A DNA stretch of 64,000 nt from Flabesymbios commensalis (lineage: Eukaryota; Annelida; Polychaeta; Terebellida; Flabelligeridae), in assembly GCA_964017125.1 (NCBI GenBank), contig OZ024908.1:60767521-60831520 (forward strand), read 5' to 3'. A model generated the notes under the pieces. That model was given only the letters and a program-made list of their open reading frames with translations, made no database searches and was not told the DNA's origin. Below, in pieces: positions 11,933 to 23,668 of this stretch (the stretch's first letter is position 1; each line of letters opens with the position of its first letter). The position numbers and the translations under genes are program-made.

Positions 11933-12568
11933 ACCACTTTTTATTTATTCCGATGGGTAGGACCAATAATTTAATGAGGCAGTTTTCCACATATACTTAT
12001 AATAGGTTTTATTGAACTCCTTAACTTACAAAGTCTGACATACTGTATGGCCATTTTGGGTGAATTAATGATTTACCATTTTATGAGTTACTTACTGAGC
12101 TAGCAAGATTCATAAAGAAATATTGTATTGCTTTGACCTCAATACAACATGTACAATGGACTTCGATGATGCCCGGCCAATACCAATACAACGTTGAGGA
12201 AGCGTCTAATGTTAGCTAACTGCATGTTTAACACAAGAGCGTTTTATTGTTTTGTTCATATGTATTTCATTTTGCACGCTGAAAAACATTACATTTTATA
12301 GTTGTTTCATGGAATCGAAATGTTTATGAATACTTCATGAATCTATATCCATGCGGTCGTAATATATCTGAAATAAGAACTAAAAGTTATTATATATTAG
12401 GCCTACATGCTATATATACCCATTTATTTATCTCCTGAATCATTAAATGTTCAGACAGGCTGGCCAATATTTTCAAGAAGCAAATATCAAACAAATGTTG
12501 AAATATAATATAAATTATTTTGCACAAAACTTCAAAATTTAGAAATATGATTAGGAACACGTCATTCG

Positions 12569-12818
12569 TTAACCCTTAAAGCGCGAGGATCGACTTTAGT
12601 CGTCAGAATCTGACGTCCGTAGACGTCAGATTCTGACGACTAAAGTCGATCCCCGCGCTGTAAAGAGTAAACATATTTCTAATGGTCGTAGACCCATAAC
12701 ATAGGTATTCAAATGAATCGGAAAGAACCAAATAAGATATTTATGATGTTATCAAATTGAAATAAACCCTTTGGTCTCCAAGGTTTTTATTTAAAAAAAT
12801 CAGCGCTCTAAGGGTTAA
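12569..12818 (+). mobile_element. TTAA-A MITE copy 4, complete
   Basis: TTAACCCTTAAAGCGCGAGG to CTAAGGGTTAA, with a near-perfect hairpin of about 40 bp per arm centred near 12616. The best reference copy in the window. Confidence 0.92.
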
Positions 12819-12879
12819 ACTCACACACACGTCACTCACACACACTTTCCATTTCTAACGAGCCACTGAAGAAACTTGT

Positions 12880-13468
12880 CTTATTTTAGTTTCGATTCAT
12901 TTTGTTTCGAATTTCGAATTGGCTTTTTACTTGATTTGTGCTGATTTAAATATTTTTTCTTCACTATTTATTATTATTATTTCCAATCTGTTATCGTCAT
13001 GTTACAACACTAATAACATTGACAAAGTGTTGCTTGTTTGTTTTACACTGTCCACTATATAGTCATATACGCCATTTTTTTTTTCTAGAATGTATTAAAG
13101 TAAATTTTAATTTTGCGTACATCAGTGACATTGAAAGACTGTGTTTTATCCTCAGTGACAGTTCAATTTGTAAATACTTTGCCAAAGCCTGCCATGAAAT
13201 TATAGTCCATCGAGAACATTTGTGTATTTGTAAAATAATATGTGCGAAATACTATTTTATTTTATTTGTATCTCATTCATTTACTTCGAAACAAGGTATA
13301 TTGATATTGTATATACAACTTGTATTTATTTATTTACTTATAATCAAAATATGGCTGATCAACTGTATATACTTTGAACATTGAATGTAGATATTGAATG
13401 CTAATGTTTTAATTGTGTATATGTATTGTTGGGTGAGAAGAAAATAACAAATAAACGAATCTGAATCT
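12880..13468 (+). mobile_element. possible LINE 3' end
   Basis: An AT-rich block ends with AATAAACGAATCTGAATCTG, the style of LINE 3' tails with a short terminal repeat. No reverse transcriptase coding is visible. Confidence 0.3.
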
Positions 13469-13570
13469 GTTATTTTTCCGGCACTTGCCTCGTGGAGTAT
13501 CTTACACACAGATCTGAAAAATATTGTGAATGTTGTTTCAAGTATCCGTTACGAATCGTTTAGGGCAATT

Positions 13571-14053
13571 TTAACCCTTAACCCTTTAACCGCCGGTGTC
13601 GCATATATTCGGGTTTTCACTTTTTATTAGCACATTAAGTATCACTTTTTAAACATGTTAAAGATAAAATATGACATACATCAATCAGCAATATTGAAAA
13701 CAGTTTACCTCCATTCTGTCAAATCTGAATAATTTTCACTCACTTGAAGTTGTTGATCGCGTCAGCGAGACACAACTTCAAGTGGGTGAAAATTCAGATT
13801 GAATAATTTGGCGGTTAAAGGGTTAAAGCGCTGAGCACGCCTCTTGTCGTTTTTAATATGTTTTATTGACAGGTTAAATCACTGTTATTGGGAATGAAAT
13901 TGGCGTTTAAAAATCAGGATTTGCAAATGTTTTGTCTCAAATTAAAAAAATATGAGAAATTTTCACCCACTTGAAGTTGTGGGTCGCGGTAGCGACACGC
14001 AACTTCAAGTGGGTGAAAATTTAAATAATTTAATTCAGCGCTTTAAGGGATAA
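13571..14053 (-). mobile_element. TTAA-C MITE copy with TTAA-B nested at its terminus
   Basis: The outer TTAA-C starts TTAACCCTTAA, is split by TTAA-B, resumes AGCGCTGAGCACG, then CACTGTTATTGGGAATGAAA, and ends with the hairpin (GTCGCGGTAGCGACAC loop) and TTTAAGGGATAA. Confidence 0.8.
13578..13826 (+). mobile_element. TTAA-B MITE copy 2 (nested)
   Basis: Complete, TTAACCCTTTAACCGCCGG to GGCGGTTAAAGGGTTAA. It is inserted at the TTAA within the terminal CCCTTAA of an older TTAA-C copy. Confidence 0.9.
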
Positions 14054-14199
14054 TGTCAGTCACAGGGAGAGGTATGCTTTAAAAGCGGTTATAGTATAAT
14101 TTAGAAATAATAAATTAGCATCGGATTAGTGGGTACGATGGTGGTAGACTATCAGTCAGCTTACCAAGAGGAATATATCGATCTCACACCAGCTTACAA

Positions 14200-14309
14200 C
14201 CCAGTAAACGCAAAACAGTTGTAGAACATTTGTACAACGTCGGCCCAACGTCGAAAATGTTGGGCCGACGTTGTACAAAGGTCATACAAATGTTTTGTGC
14301 CTGCTGGGG
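14200..14309. repeat. Pal-H palindrome copy 2
   Basis: CCCAGTAAACGCAAAACAG to TTTTGTGCCTGCTGGGG. The centre ACGTCGAAAATGTTGG lacks the usual CTTCGACG. Confidence 0.85.
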
Positions 14310-14433
14310 TACTACTGACCTAAAAAAAAATCCCCTCTATATTTTTAGAATCGATTCATAACATTATTCACAGACATAACACTCTCACTTTTTCTTGCTG
14401 CAAACCAGATGACACTAAGTCTGCTAAAATGAA

Positions 14434-14510
14434 GGCAGTGTTTCTGTTTACTTGTAAAGTAAGCAGATACTGCATCTTGGGTTTGCACGGCAGAACTGCT
14501 AACTGCACCG
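14434..14510. repeat. Pal-J hairpin
   Basis: Pal-J is a foldback of about 75 bp: TGCCGTGCAAAGCCAAAAGG, CAGTATCTGCTTACTT, then the complement. Here the right arm (AAGTAAGCAGATACTGC, TTTGCACGGCAGAA) is clear and the left arm diverged. Confidence 0.7.
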
Positions 14511-14676
14511 TGCGGTTGTGAATTATTCACGTGTAGAACTGAGCCGGTGACAGGGCTGGACTTTGCAACAGGAATACTCTATTGCAAATGACACAGTCAT
14601 GTAGTAATCTGTATTTAGGCCCAGTTTAGTTGTCTAACGTAATTTTCCGCAATTTATTGTGATAATTATAAGTTAC

Positions 14677-15042
14677 AGGGACATGCCCAGGTCTAAAATC
14701 ATCAAAACATTGTTTCAGCGTAAAAATAATTATGACCATATGATGTAAACATGTCCATATACTAGAACTGCAAACGTTTTTTAATTGTTGTGCTGCGCAC
14801 TTACCAGTTAGGCTAGATATAGAGATAAAATCCCCGTATTTCTTATTTTTGCCATGGTTGTCAATAATTAGTAATCAGGAATTTCGTCTCTATATCTAGC
14901 CTAACTGGTGAATGCGCAGCACAAAAAATAAGAAAAACTTTTGCAGTTCTAGTCCATGGACATGTTTACATCATATGGTCATATTATTAAGCTAAAATAA
15001 AATCACCGATTTTTTGATGATTTTAGACCTGGGCATGTCCCT
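14677..15042. mobile_element. Pal-K long-TIR MITE copy 1
   Basis: 366 bp, termini AGGGACATGCCCAGGTCTAA and complement. The arms extend inward about 140 bp (CATATGATGTAAACATGTCC, GTTAGGCTAGATATAGAG) around TGCCATGGTTGTCAATAATT. No ORF. Confidence 0.9.
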
Positions 15043-15194
15043 TTAGAAGAGGAGTCCGATCTGTACAAACAGCGGGACACATCTGTACGCAGAAAACACC
15101 ACGCTGATTACAGATATAGAGGCAGCAGTCGTACAAATAAAGCCCGAAACATATATAGAGTGGTCTAAAGCTTTAAGACAAGTATACATGAGCG

Positions 15195-15230
15195 TTAATA
15201 GATAGAGATAGATAGATTTTTATTGACGAT
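15195..15230 (-). mobile_element. possible LINE 3' tail
   Basis: The minus strand reads GTCAATAAAAATCTATCTAT, an AATAAA followed by a short tandem tail as in CR1/L2-like LINEs. Upstream coding is not recognised. Confidence 0.3.
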
Positions 15231-15421
15231 GGGAAGTCTTATATATGTGTAGACTTATGCGTCATTAAAATCAACAGTACATTATATGATACAGTGCATA
15301 ATATGATAGAATAGAAAGTGGTGTGAATATGTGTACACATATTAAATTACTTAAAATAATTAAAAGAAATAAAAATGGTAATATATTGATAATAATATTG
15401 GTATTTTTATTACTATCATGT

Positions 15422-15643
15422 TTAACTCACAGTGCCGGGATCGACTTTAGACGTCAGAATCTGACGTCTAAAGTCAATCCACGCACTATAAGCATAAAAA
15501 TATTTAATGGCCGTAAACCCATAACATAGGTATTCAAGTGAAACGGAAAAAGATAACTAAGATATTTATGATGATTTCAAATTGAAAAAAACCTTGGGTA
15601 TCCATGGCTTTTACAAAAATATTTCAGCGTTGTAGGGGCTAAT
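15422..15643 (+). mobile_element. TTAA-A MITE copy 5
   Basis: TTAACTCACAGTGCCGGGAT, a shortened hairpin (one GACGTC half lost), the full tail, and a right end decayed to GGGGCTAA. Confidence 0.85.
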
Positions 15644-15919
15644 ACGCATCGTTAATGGGTTAATGTTTGAGGTTGGCAGTACCCCTTGTATTTAAAAAGT
15701 AAAGGTCACTGTGGCCTATATAGATGGATGCACTTTTTTGTGGGGAATGCCGAGTCATTGACCCACTATTGGTTACTGTTGGTCCACCGTCTGTGATTTT
15801 TTTCAGTTAATTTTAAATCCTATTTAATTTATCATAAATAAAATGGTGAATCGCCTTGTAATTTTTCTAAATTTTATTTTGCATTTTCAAAAGATCATAT
15901 TGTCTTATAAATTGTTGCA

Positions 15920-16170
15920 GCTACGGCATTGTGGCTGGAAACTCCTTGTAGTTACGGCATTTCGCCTCGTTTGGCCAAAGTACAAATTAATACAAGCAAC
16001 GAAACAAATAAATAGATATAAGCTACCAATAAAAAATATTCTAAATCAAGCTATCCCAACTGCAAAGCATATATGCAGGCAAACTGTCGTATCTAAATAG
16101 GACTTAAACTGGTAAATACGGCATTTTGCCTAGCTAATGTTTGTAGCTATAAATACGGCATTTTTCCTGC
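15920..16170 (+). repeat. four dispersed copies of TACGGCATTTTGCC
   Basis: Copies near 15922, 15953, 16117 and 16155, all in one orientation, in AT-rich DNA without an obvious element boundary. Confidence 0.6.
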
Positions 16171-16359
16171 AAATTCATCTCGATTTGTATTTGTATTCGT
16201 TGTGCAAATTGATTGTGGACAGATCGTGAAAATATTGATATATTTACTATACCTTATCCCATGCTGTTAGCTGATGACCATATATTTTAATATATATGAT
16301 AACGTTGTAAATAATAAAGAAATTGGTCATCAATTTGTTATCAAAGGCTAGTTATTATT

Positions 16360-16597
16360 TTAACTCTTATGCTGCTAAGGTGATGAAATTTAAATTTTCA
16401 ACCACTTGAGGTTGTGTCTCGCTACCGCGATCCACAACCTCAAGTGGTTGAAAATCACCCAGATTTGTTTATTGTGCGACTAAATATTTACAATCTTGAT
16501 GTCTAAACGGTCATTTCTTTCCCAATAAGAGCGTTTTTTTCGGCTAACAAAACTGATTAATAACGACTATTGTCGCGATCAGCAAGCAAAGGGTTAA
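16360..16597 (+). mobile_element. TTAA-C MITE, complete
   Basis: TTAACTCTTATGCTGC to GCAAAGGGTTAA. The hairpin arms read AACCACTTGAGGTTGTG and its exact complement. Confidence 0.88.
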
Positions 16598-16662
16598 CAT
16601 CAGAATATTCCATGTTATTTCATATGATTATATATTACGTGAGCTGCGTCAGGTGAACTCGT

Positions 16663-16725
16663 CCCCTCGGATATGAAAGGGTGTATCTGCCACTTTATGA
16701 GATACACCCTTTCATATCCAAGGGG
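16663..16725. repeat. 63-bp palindrome
   Basis: Arms CCCCTCGGATATGAAAGGG and its near-complement around CCACTTTATG. Confidence 0.9.
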
Positions 16726-16729
16726 TGGA

Positions 16730-17990
16730 CTATTTGCATATGTGAATTTGCAGAATTCCTAGAAAATACGAAGCAAGCAAGCGGAGCAGGTAGGCCTACG
16801 AATGGCACAGTAGCGTTTTGTGCACACACAATTTGGCATAATTTTGACATATGGAATAAATGCGGAATTATTAGGAGAAACGCCCATTCGTGGTATTTAT
16901 CCATAAATTAAAACCTGGGATTTCCCAGCTCATTTAGCTGGAATAAATTGGTCACCAATATTGATTGGTTATCATGACATGACATGTGCGTGTACGAAGT
17001 AGACCTGTATTAATTTGTAAACTTACATGTAGCCTAGTACGGTATATGTTTAAAAATAGAACTAAACGGTTTACATTGGCGTCAACTGCTACACCATCAG
17101 ACCAACAGTTAAATATCTACACAAAATAATTTAGATTCCGAATCTGATCCAGAACAGAATGGTGATTTTCCAACACATGCAGGGGCTTATCTCACCAAAC
17201 AAATGATTTTCCAACGTTTGAGACATACACCCAACGTTGTACCATGTTTTCCAGTGTTTTGTTTTAGTATAATAATGACATAACAAAGATCCCCTGAAAC
17301 CATCGATACAATGTTGAACCAACGTCATATACATTGGCCCAACATTGTACCGAGATTTTCAGATCGGTGTTTGATATGTATTGAAGTGGCATTCCATTGT
17401 ATTGACCCGAACACTTTCGCACTGAAAACTTACTGATTATCATTTTGGCCGAGTGGTTTATGGTAAACAAAAGAATACTACGTATAGATACGTTCGGCTG
17501 AGATCAAGTGCTGAGCGAAATAAAGGGAAATTTCAAAATCAGGCTAAAAAAATTCCAGATTGTATTTGCGCATGCTAATACCAGATACTACCGGTACCGG
17601 TGTACACACGAACGTCTCGTTTTTGCTGAGATATAAAAACACAAAAGCACACCACGATGATGTCAACTCCCATGATCATAAATATATCTCAAAGCTGTCG
17701 ATAAACCTCATATAATAATATCATTACATAACCATCACTACAAGCCGTTTAACGCTGGACTAATCAATGTTTAAAACGATATCACAACCTGATATATCTG
17801 GTGTCGCTGAGGCAATTGTAGGCTTCAAATGGATGAAAATACCCATGCTGTTGAGACGTGCGTAATACTTAGTAACGGAGTGAACTATAATTTGATGGTG
17901 AGCCTTGCATAATTACAACTTTCAAAACTCTTTACTAGTCAGCTCCAAGAATAATCATTTAAACTTTAAATGGAAACTGACTGTGCCAAT
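16730..17990. other. intergenic stretch with decayed Pal-I pieces
   Basis: Fragments of the Pal-I type (ACCCAACGTTGTACCATG, GAACCAACGTCATATACATT) at about 17210-17350. Nothing else recognised and no gene seen. Confidence 0.45.
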
Positions 17991-18000
17991 AAATACAAGG

Positions 18001-18117
18001 CTATATATAGACATATGTAAACATTTGTATGCCATTTGTACAACGTCGGCCCAACATCTTCGCCGTTGGTCTAACATTGTACAAATGTTATGCAAATGTC
18101 TTATATGTTTACTGGGG
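18001..18117. repeat. Pal-H palindrome copy 3
   Basis: CATTTGTATGCCATTTGTAC and complement about an ACGTCGGCCC centre; ends TATATGTTTACTGGGG. Confidence 0.8.
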
Positions 18118-18547
18118 TCACTACACCATGAAGTCATCTTTGTATTTTTAATAAAATTGTATACATGTATATGTAAGTTTAAGCATAAAAAACTGAATTT
18201 AATTTAATTGTAGGTTTCCTTGTTATTAACCTACAATCTAGATTCACGTAAAAGCCGTAGTCCACTCTCACGCCTGTTTATGTTAGTAGTTATTCACCAG
18301 GTGGTGCATAAATAATGACTATCTCTGGAATCCGCGCTATGCTTCCTGGGTATACCAATAGGTTGTGGTACAGTGGTCTACAACTTTTTTTTGCTGTAAA
18401 TCGTCTCAATGTTTAGCAGCAACCGTAGCATCGTCAGCATCCTCATGATAATATAGCATTATGGTTTTAGATGATCAAGCGTTGCCATTACGCTGTTATC
18501 ACGTGCACATATCTAGCCATTAAGAGTTCTGAGCTATTCAATTTGGT

Positions 18548-18556
18548 GGGTGGGTG

Positions 18557-18595
<39 letters not shown>

Positions 18596-19073
18596 GAGTT
18601 AAGTAAGTGAGTGAGTGAGTGAGTGAGTGAGTGAGTGAGTGAGTGAGTGAGTGAGTGAGTGAGTGAGTGAGTGAGTGAGTGAGTGAGTGAGTGAGTGAGT
18701 GAGTGAGTGAGTGAGTGAGTGAGTGAGTGAGTGAGTGAGTGAGTGAGTGAGTGAGTGAGTGAGTGAGTGAGTGAGTGAGTGAGTGAGTGAGTGAGTGAGT
18801 GAGTGAGTGAGTGAGTGAGTGAGTGAGTGAGTGAGTGAGTGAGTGAGTGAGTGAGTGAGTGAGTGAGTGAGTGAGTGAGTGAGTGAGTGAGTGAGTGAGT
18901 GAGTGAGTGAGTGAGTGAGTGAGTGAGTGAGTGAGTGAGTGAGTGAGTGAGTGAGTGAGTGAGTGAGTGAGTGAGTGAGTGAGTGAGTGAGTGAGTGAGT
19001 GAGTGAGTGAGTGAGTGAGTGAGTGAGTGAGTGAGTGAGTGAGTGAGTCAGTCAGTCAGTCAGTCAGTCAGTC
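18548..19073 (+). repeat. (AAGT)n-(GTGA)n-(CAGT)n microsatellite
   Basis: About nine AAGT units, then about 110 nearly uninterrupted GTGA units (18608-19048), then six CAGT units. Confidence 0.99.
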
Positions 19074-19462
19074 GACACATTTAAGCGTGGACACATAAAT
19101 CTACGAAGACAACCTGTGGTTACTTGATATAGTCAAGGAGGTTGCACTTTTCAATCTCCTTGATATAGCCAAGGACATCTCACACATAATGTTATATGTT
19201 ATCATTTACTCATTGTGCAAATAGAGTACGATTCAATCTTGTTCCACAACTAAAATATGCTACCCGATGATTGTTTTTGAAGATCACTAAAATTGATCGT
19301 GCATCGTAACTATGTAGAACTATCTGAATTGTGTCCAAGTAGTAAATTCCATTACTCTGTGCTATGGTTATAGTTATTGTATTTCCTCTATCAAGTGCTA
19401 CATCACTACTATATTTAGCTTGATAAGTATAACTCCCCATAGCACGCATAAAACATATCGCT

Positions 19463-19546
19463 ATATCGTCGCCTCGGAGCTAAAGGATCCTATCTGACAC
19501 TCGTTAGAGTGGCAGATAGGATCCTTTAGCTCCGAGGCGACGATAT
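19463..19546. repeat. Pal-L palindrome copy 1
   Basis: Perfect 34-bp arms beginning ATATCGTCGCCTCGGAGCTA around ACACTCGTTAGAGTGG. A near-identical copy, inverted, lies at 36019. Confidence 0.95.
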
Positions 19547-19877
19547 ATTTAGATTTGATAATCAGCTCTACTTATAGATTGTTTACTTCCGATAACCTGG
19601 CGGGAATACACCCCGTGCATACACACCAGATGATGAACACGGTGAGCCAACATTAAAACAACATTGGATCACCGCCTCTTGCTGGTGATCATACACATGT
19701 TCGCTTGACTCATTGTTGTTTATCATTCTGTTTACGCCAACCTGCGTGTAGAGTGAGAACGAATACAACTGAAGTCTCTACAGGGTGGTTTACGCGGGCT
19801 ATTATTATTATGGAGGATCAGGCATACGTCTCTGTGGTTTTAAAATATAATCACGTCTTCCTATTATGTTATTCTAT

Positions 19878-20084
19878 ATAACCCTTAAATCGCTGAATTT
19901 TTTTTTAATATAAACCATGGAGACAAAAGGGTTTTTGCAATTTGACGTCATCACTAATGTCTCAGTTAGCTCTTTACGATTCACTTGAATACCTACGTTA
20001 TGGGTCTACGGTCATTATAAATATTTACTCTTTTAGTGCGTCAGATTCTGACGTCTAAAGTCGATCCCCGCGCTAAAAGGTTGA
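19878..20084 (-). mobile_element. TTAA-A MITE copy 6
   Basis: Minus copy with one hairpin arm largely lost (only TCAGATTCTGACGTCTAAAG remains). It abuts Pal-K copy 2. Confidence 0.85.
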
Positions 20085-20440
20085 AGGGTCTAAAATCATT
20101 AAAAAATCGGCGATTTTATTTTAGCTCAATAATATGACCATATGATGTCATAATATAGTCCATAGACTAGAACTGCAGAATTTTGTTTTAATTCTTGTGC
20201 TCACCAGTTAGGCTAGATATAGAAACGACATTCCCGCATTTCTTATTTTTGACATGGTTGTCAATAATTAGAAAGCGGGAATTTCGTCTCTATATCTAGT
20301 CTAACTGGTGAATGCGCAGCACAAAAATTAAAAAACAATTGCAGTTGTAGTCTATGGACATGTTTACATCATATGGTCATATTATTAAGCTAAAATAAAA
20401 TCACCGATTTTTTTATGACTTTAGACCTGTGCATGTCCCT
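20085..20440. mobile_element. Pal-K long-TIR MITE copy 2
   Basis: Same arms and centre as 14677-15042. The left terminus has lost about 11 bp (AGGGTCTAAAATC); the right ends CCTGTGCATGTCCCT. Confidence 0.9.
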
Positions 20441-20821
20441 TTAAACTTTCAAAATCAATACTCACCTTATGACGCGGCATGCTAAACGCCACACACTTCT
20501 AAATGTTTATTCTACGACTATATTCATCTTTGTTTCTCAGATAGAAACAAAACTATCTGCTCCGATCAGATCTTCTATAAAAAAATGTAAACCAGAGTGC
20601 TACCTAGATGGGTTGAAAATTACCCTAACTAAATATATTGGGACCGGACATTTTCATATTGCCAGCTTCTGGAATATTTCCGTCTACACCATGTTGCCAA
20701 TATGACGAAAAGCTATCCTAAATTAAATTAGAAAAGTGAGAAGTTATTGCTATTGAATAGCACATCGTATTTTAGTTGGTGACGTATTCCATTTTAACAA
20801 AATATTAATGGACTGCCGCAA

Positions 20822-20885
20822 ATTATCTTGCTAACAGAAAATAGTCCGCAATTTTGCGGACGTATTCTCTGTTAGCAAGATAATA
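20822..20885. repeat. 64-bp palindrome
   Basis: Arms ATTATCTTGCTAACAGA and complement, centre TCCGCAATTTTGCGGA. It replaces the left end of the adjoining TTAA-A copy. Confidence 0.9.
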
Positions 20886-20887
20886 CT

Positions 20888-21082
20888 GTAGACGTCAGAT
20901 TATGACGACTAAATCGATCCCCGCGCTGTAAGTGTACATATTTATAATGACCTTAGACCTATAACATAGGTATTCAAATGAATCAGAAAGAGCTAACTAA
21001 GCCATTTATGATGATTTCAAATTAAAAAACCTCTTTGGTCGCCATGAATTTACAAAAATAATTCAGCGCTTAAGCGGGTTAA
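20888..21082 (+). mobile_element. TTAA-A MITE copy 7, left end missing
   Basis: Starts inside the hairpin (TAGACGTCAGATTATGACG) and runs to AAGCGGGTTAA. Confidence 0.85.
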
Positions 21083-21349
21083 GCTTTGAATAGTACAGTA
21101 GCGATTCAGGACCGACAGGGACAGATGAATCACAAGTCCAAAATATAATATTTTAAAACGTCACAAACTTTAATTTGATGTTTAAATTAATTATTTTATA
21201 CTCATAACTTCAAAGTTTTTAATTTAACAATCCTAAATTTTTGTCCATCAGGTTTTTCTATTCCGTGAGTCTGTCAATTTGGTCCGTCGATGAATCCATC
21301 GAAAAAGCGACTTAAGGTGACATAATTATGTAGGCAGTTCAGTTCTGTC

Positions 21350-21421
21350 GTGCAGAGCCAAAAGGCAGTAACTGGTTAGTTTTCAAGTATTATAAGTTAC
21401 TACCTTTTGGTTTTACGCAGC
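21350..21421. repeat. Pal-J hairpin
   Basis: CGTGCAGAGCCAAAAGGCAG and TACTACCTTTTGGTTTTACG arms with a diverged loop. Confidence 0.75.
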
Positions 21422-22049
21422 ATATAGTTACTCGCAATTATTTTGATTGTGTGCTTTGATGCTGGTCTAGGATTGGAAATTTTAATAAAATCAGATTGAA
21501 ATGATTTTGAGCGTGAATACAATAGCTAGATCGTTAAAAAGTGGTTATTATATTTCAGAATATATAATAAAACAAAGCGAGCAAAACACGATTGTGTCCT
21601 AGGTTTTTACATCGCAATTCAGGTCATAGCCTTCTGTGGTAACACGAGACGTTCAATCAATGTACACCGTCTGCAACGCTGGCCTAACATTGGCTGAATG
21701 GCTCTGGTTTTCTGGGACATTATAACGTAGAATATAAATAACGCTGATGCTTCAAAACACTCTGTTTTGTCTACTGGGACGACGTGTCGTAAGTGATAAG
21801 GATGGTACGATGGTATTATAGGCCTATGGGTGACGCACACAAATTATTGCCGATGTGCTAATAGTACAATTGCAACTTTTCACGGCTAGCTACAGTTTTC
21901 GTGATCCGGCGTTAAAACAGCATTGGGTTAATAGGCCTATATCTGGTGTTAGCTGATAATCCCCATGCACGTTCTTCTTTACTTTATTTTGTTTAAGTTA
22001 TTGTAGCGATGAATTTCTTTCTATATCAAGATGTGTTGCTATAATTATG

Positions 22050-22564
22050 TGACCCGATCTGGCGTAAGTCGTAAGTCACATATTTAAATATTGGAGATAT
22101 TAACAGGTGCTGAATCTACACCAAATTACCTTTAAAATGGTAACACACAACTCTGTAGCGTGGTTAGGTGTCAATATTCATTTCGACCCACTTTTTTAAC
22201 GATAAACGTGTAAATTTAACATTTTGTAAGTTTGAAGTAGATGGCAGATATTTTTATCGTCAGGATTTTTACACTGTATCAATATTTCCATTCCATTCCA
22301 TGGTAACATGCAAATAGAAACAAATACTGATTGGAGTGTGATTGAGACTGAAAATAAAATAACATACGCCTATATAAAATATTTTCTACAAGATGTACAT
22401 CAATTTTTATGCCACATAATTTTAGGTTTCGAAAGTAATTATTTGATATTTAAAACTTAATTGAAAATAGAAATTACGACAAATGAAGGTCATTTTAGCT
22501 TTTAAGTGCCCTAGCATCGTTTCTCAAAGTATGACTTGCGAATCATTTTTGTCAGATCGGGTCA
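22050..22564. mobile_element. Pal-O DNA element, 515 bp
   Basis: Inverted ends TGACCCGATCTG and CAGATCGGGTCA with ACTTGCGAATCA near the right end. The body (GATATTAACAGGTGCTGAAT) recurs at 53185. No ORF. Confidence 0.7.
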
Positions 22565-22658
22565 GATATTAGAAAGAAAATTCGTTGATCAGTCTTAGTT
22601 GGATGTTGGGCCAGGGTAGAAAAGGATGAACCAACAATAAACCCAAGACATGGTCAAC

Positions 22659-22767
22659 TCAGCAGACACCAGACGTTGAATCAAAGTTGGTATAACGTTG
22701 GTCCACCGTCTACGACGCTGAAGCAATTTTAAACCAACGTTGATTCAACGCATTTGTGTCTTCTGGG
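22659..22767. repeat. Pal-I palindrome copy 2
   Basis: CAGCAGACACCAGACGTTGA to CATTTGTGTCTTCTGGG with centre GTCTACGACGC. Confidence 0.8.
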
Positions 22768-23550
22768 AACGCCTTAAAGTGAGCTGCTCATGATGACACG
22801 ATGATTAATTTTGTGAAGTCATCGTGACAGAGCTTGTATGATAAAATTCGTAAATTACACAACCGAAATATAGCTAATGCATGTTTCTATTTGGGTCATC
22901 ACCTCGGCGTATACCACTGGTGAACTGCGTTTTTTTCCAGTGCGAAACCAGCCTGACACCATGTTCAGGTTTGATGACGTCATATCACATGACTGTGCTG
23001 ACGTTGTATGTGTATATCACACAATAATGTAGCATTTCTGAGACATGAATTTATTCGTGCTTTGTAGAAACAGCGTATCATTTCCAACACAAGCACCATA
23101 GTTATATTGTCTAAATATTCAACAAAGCAAATTACTGAAAATGTTTCTGATCCGTAACTTGAACTGTTCATTCATCTGTTGTTTATAGCTATCATGATAT
23201 CGGTCGGTGTCAATTAAAAATAAATAATGTCTGCTTGGTCTAGCTCGTGCAATAGATGTTTTCTCTCTGTATTTGTTTTACATTTTGAAGATACATTATC
23301 ACCTGATATATTTGTGATCTATTTATTTGAATGATTTCATCACGTTTCAATATCGTTTTTTTACTGAATACCGTATTTGCCTTAACAACCTGCAGGCTTA
23401 ATTAAGGTAATTCCCTTTATTTATTGTCTGTGTCTTTGTTTCTGTGATATTTGTTTGTTTGATCATTGCTACCCCTCCTCCCCCCCCCCCCCCCCTTGTT
23501 ACTGCATAAATTCATTTAATGTAAAGTGTAGGCCTACTCGCGAATCGCGA

Positions 23551-23668
23551 TTAACCCTTTAACCGCCATATAATTTAATTGGAATTCTCACCCACTTGAA
23601 GTTGTGTCTCGCTGACGCGATCCACAACTTCAAGGGAGTGAAAATTGTTCAGATTTGACAAAACGTAA
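23551..23668 (-). mobile_element. TTAA-B MITE copy 3, truncated
   Basis: TTAACCCTTTAACCGCCAT plus hairpin; the body stops after TTGACAAAACG. Confidence 0.85.

Noticed and set aside
13019-13384. 121-codon plus open frame rich in Phe, Ile and Cys
   Set aside because: No ATG near the start, no similarity recognised, AT-rich sequence next to a possible LINE tail.
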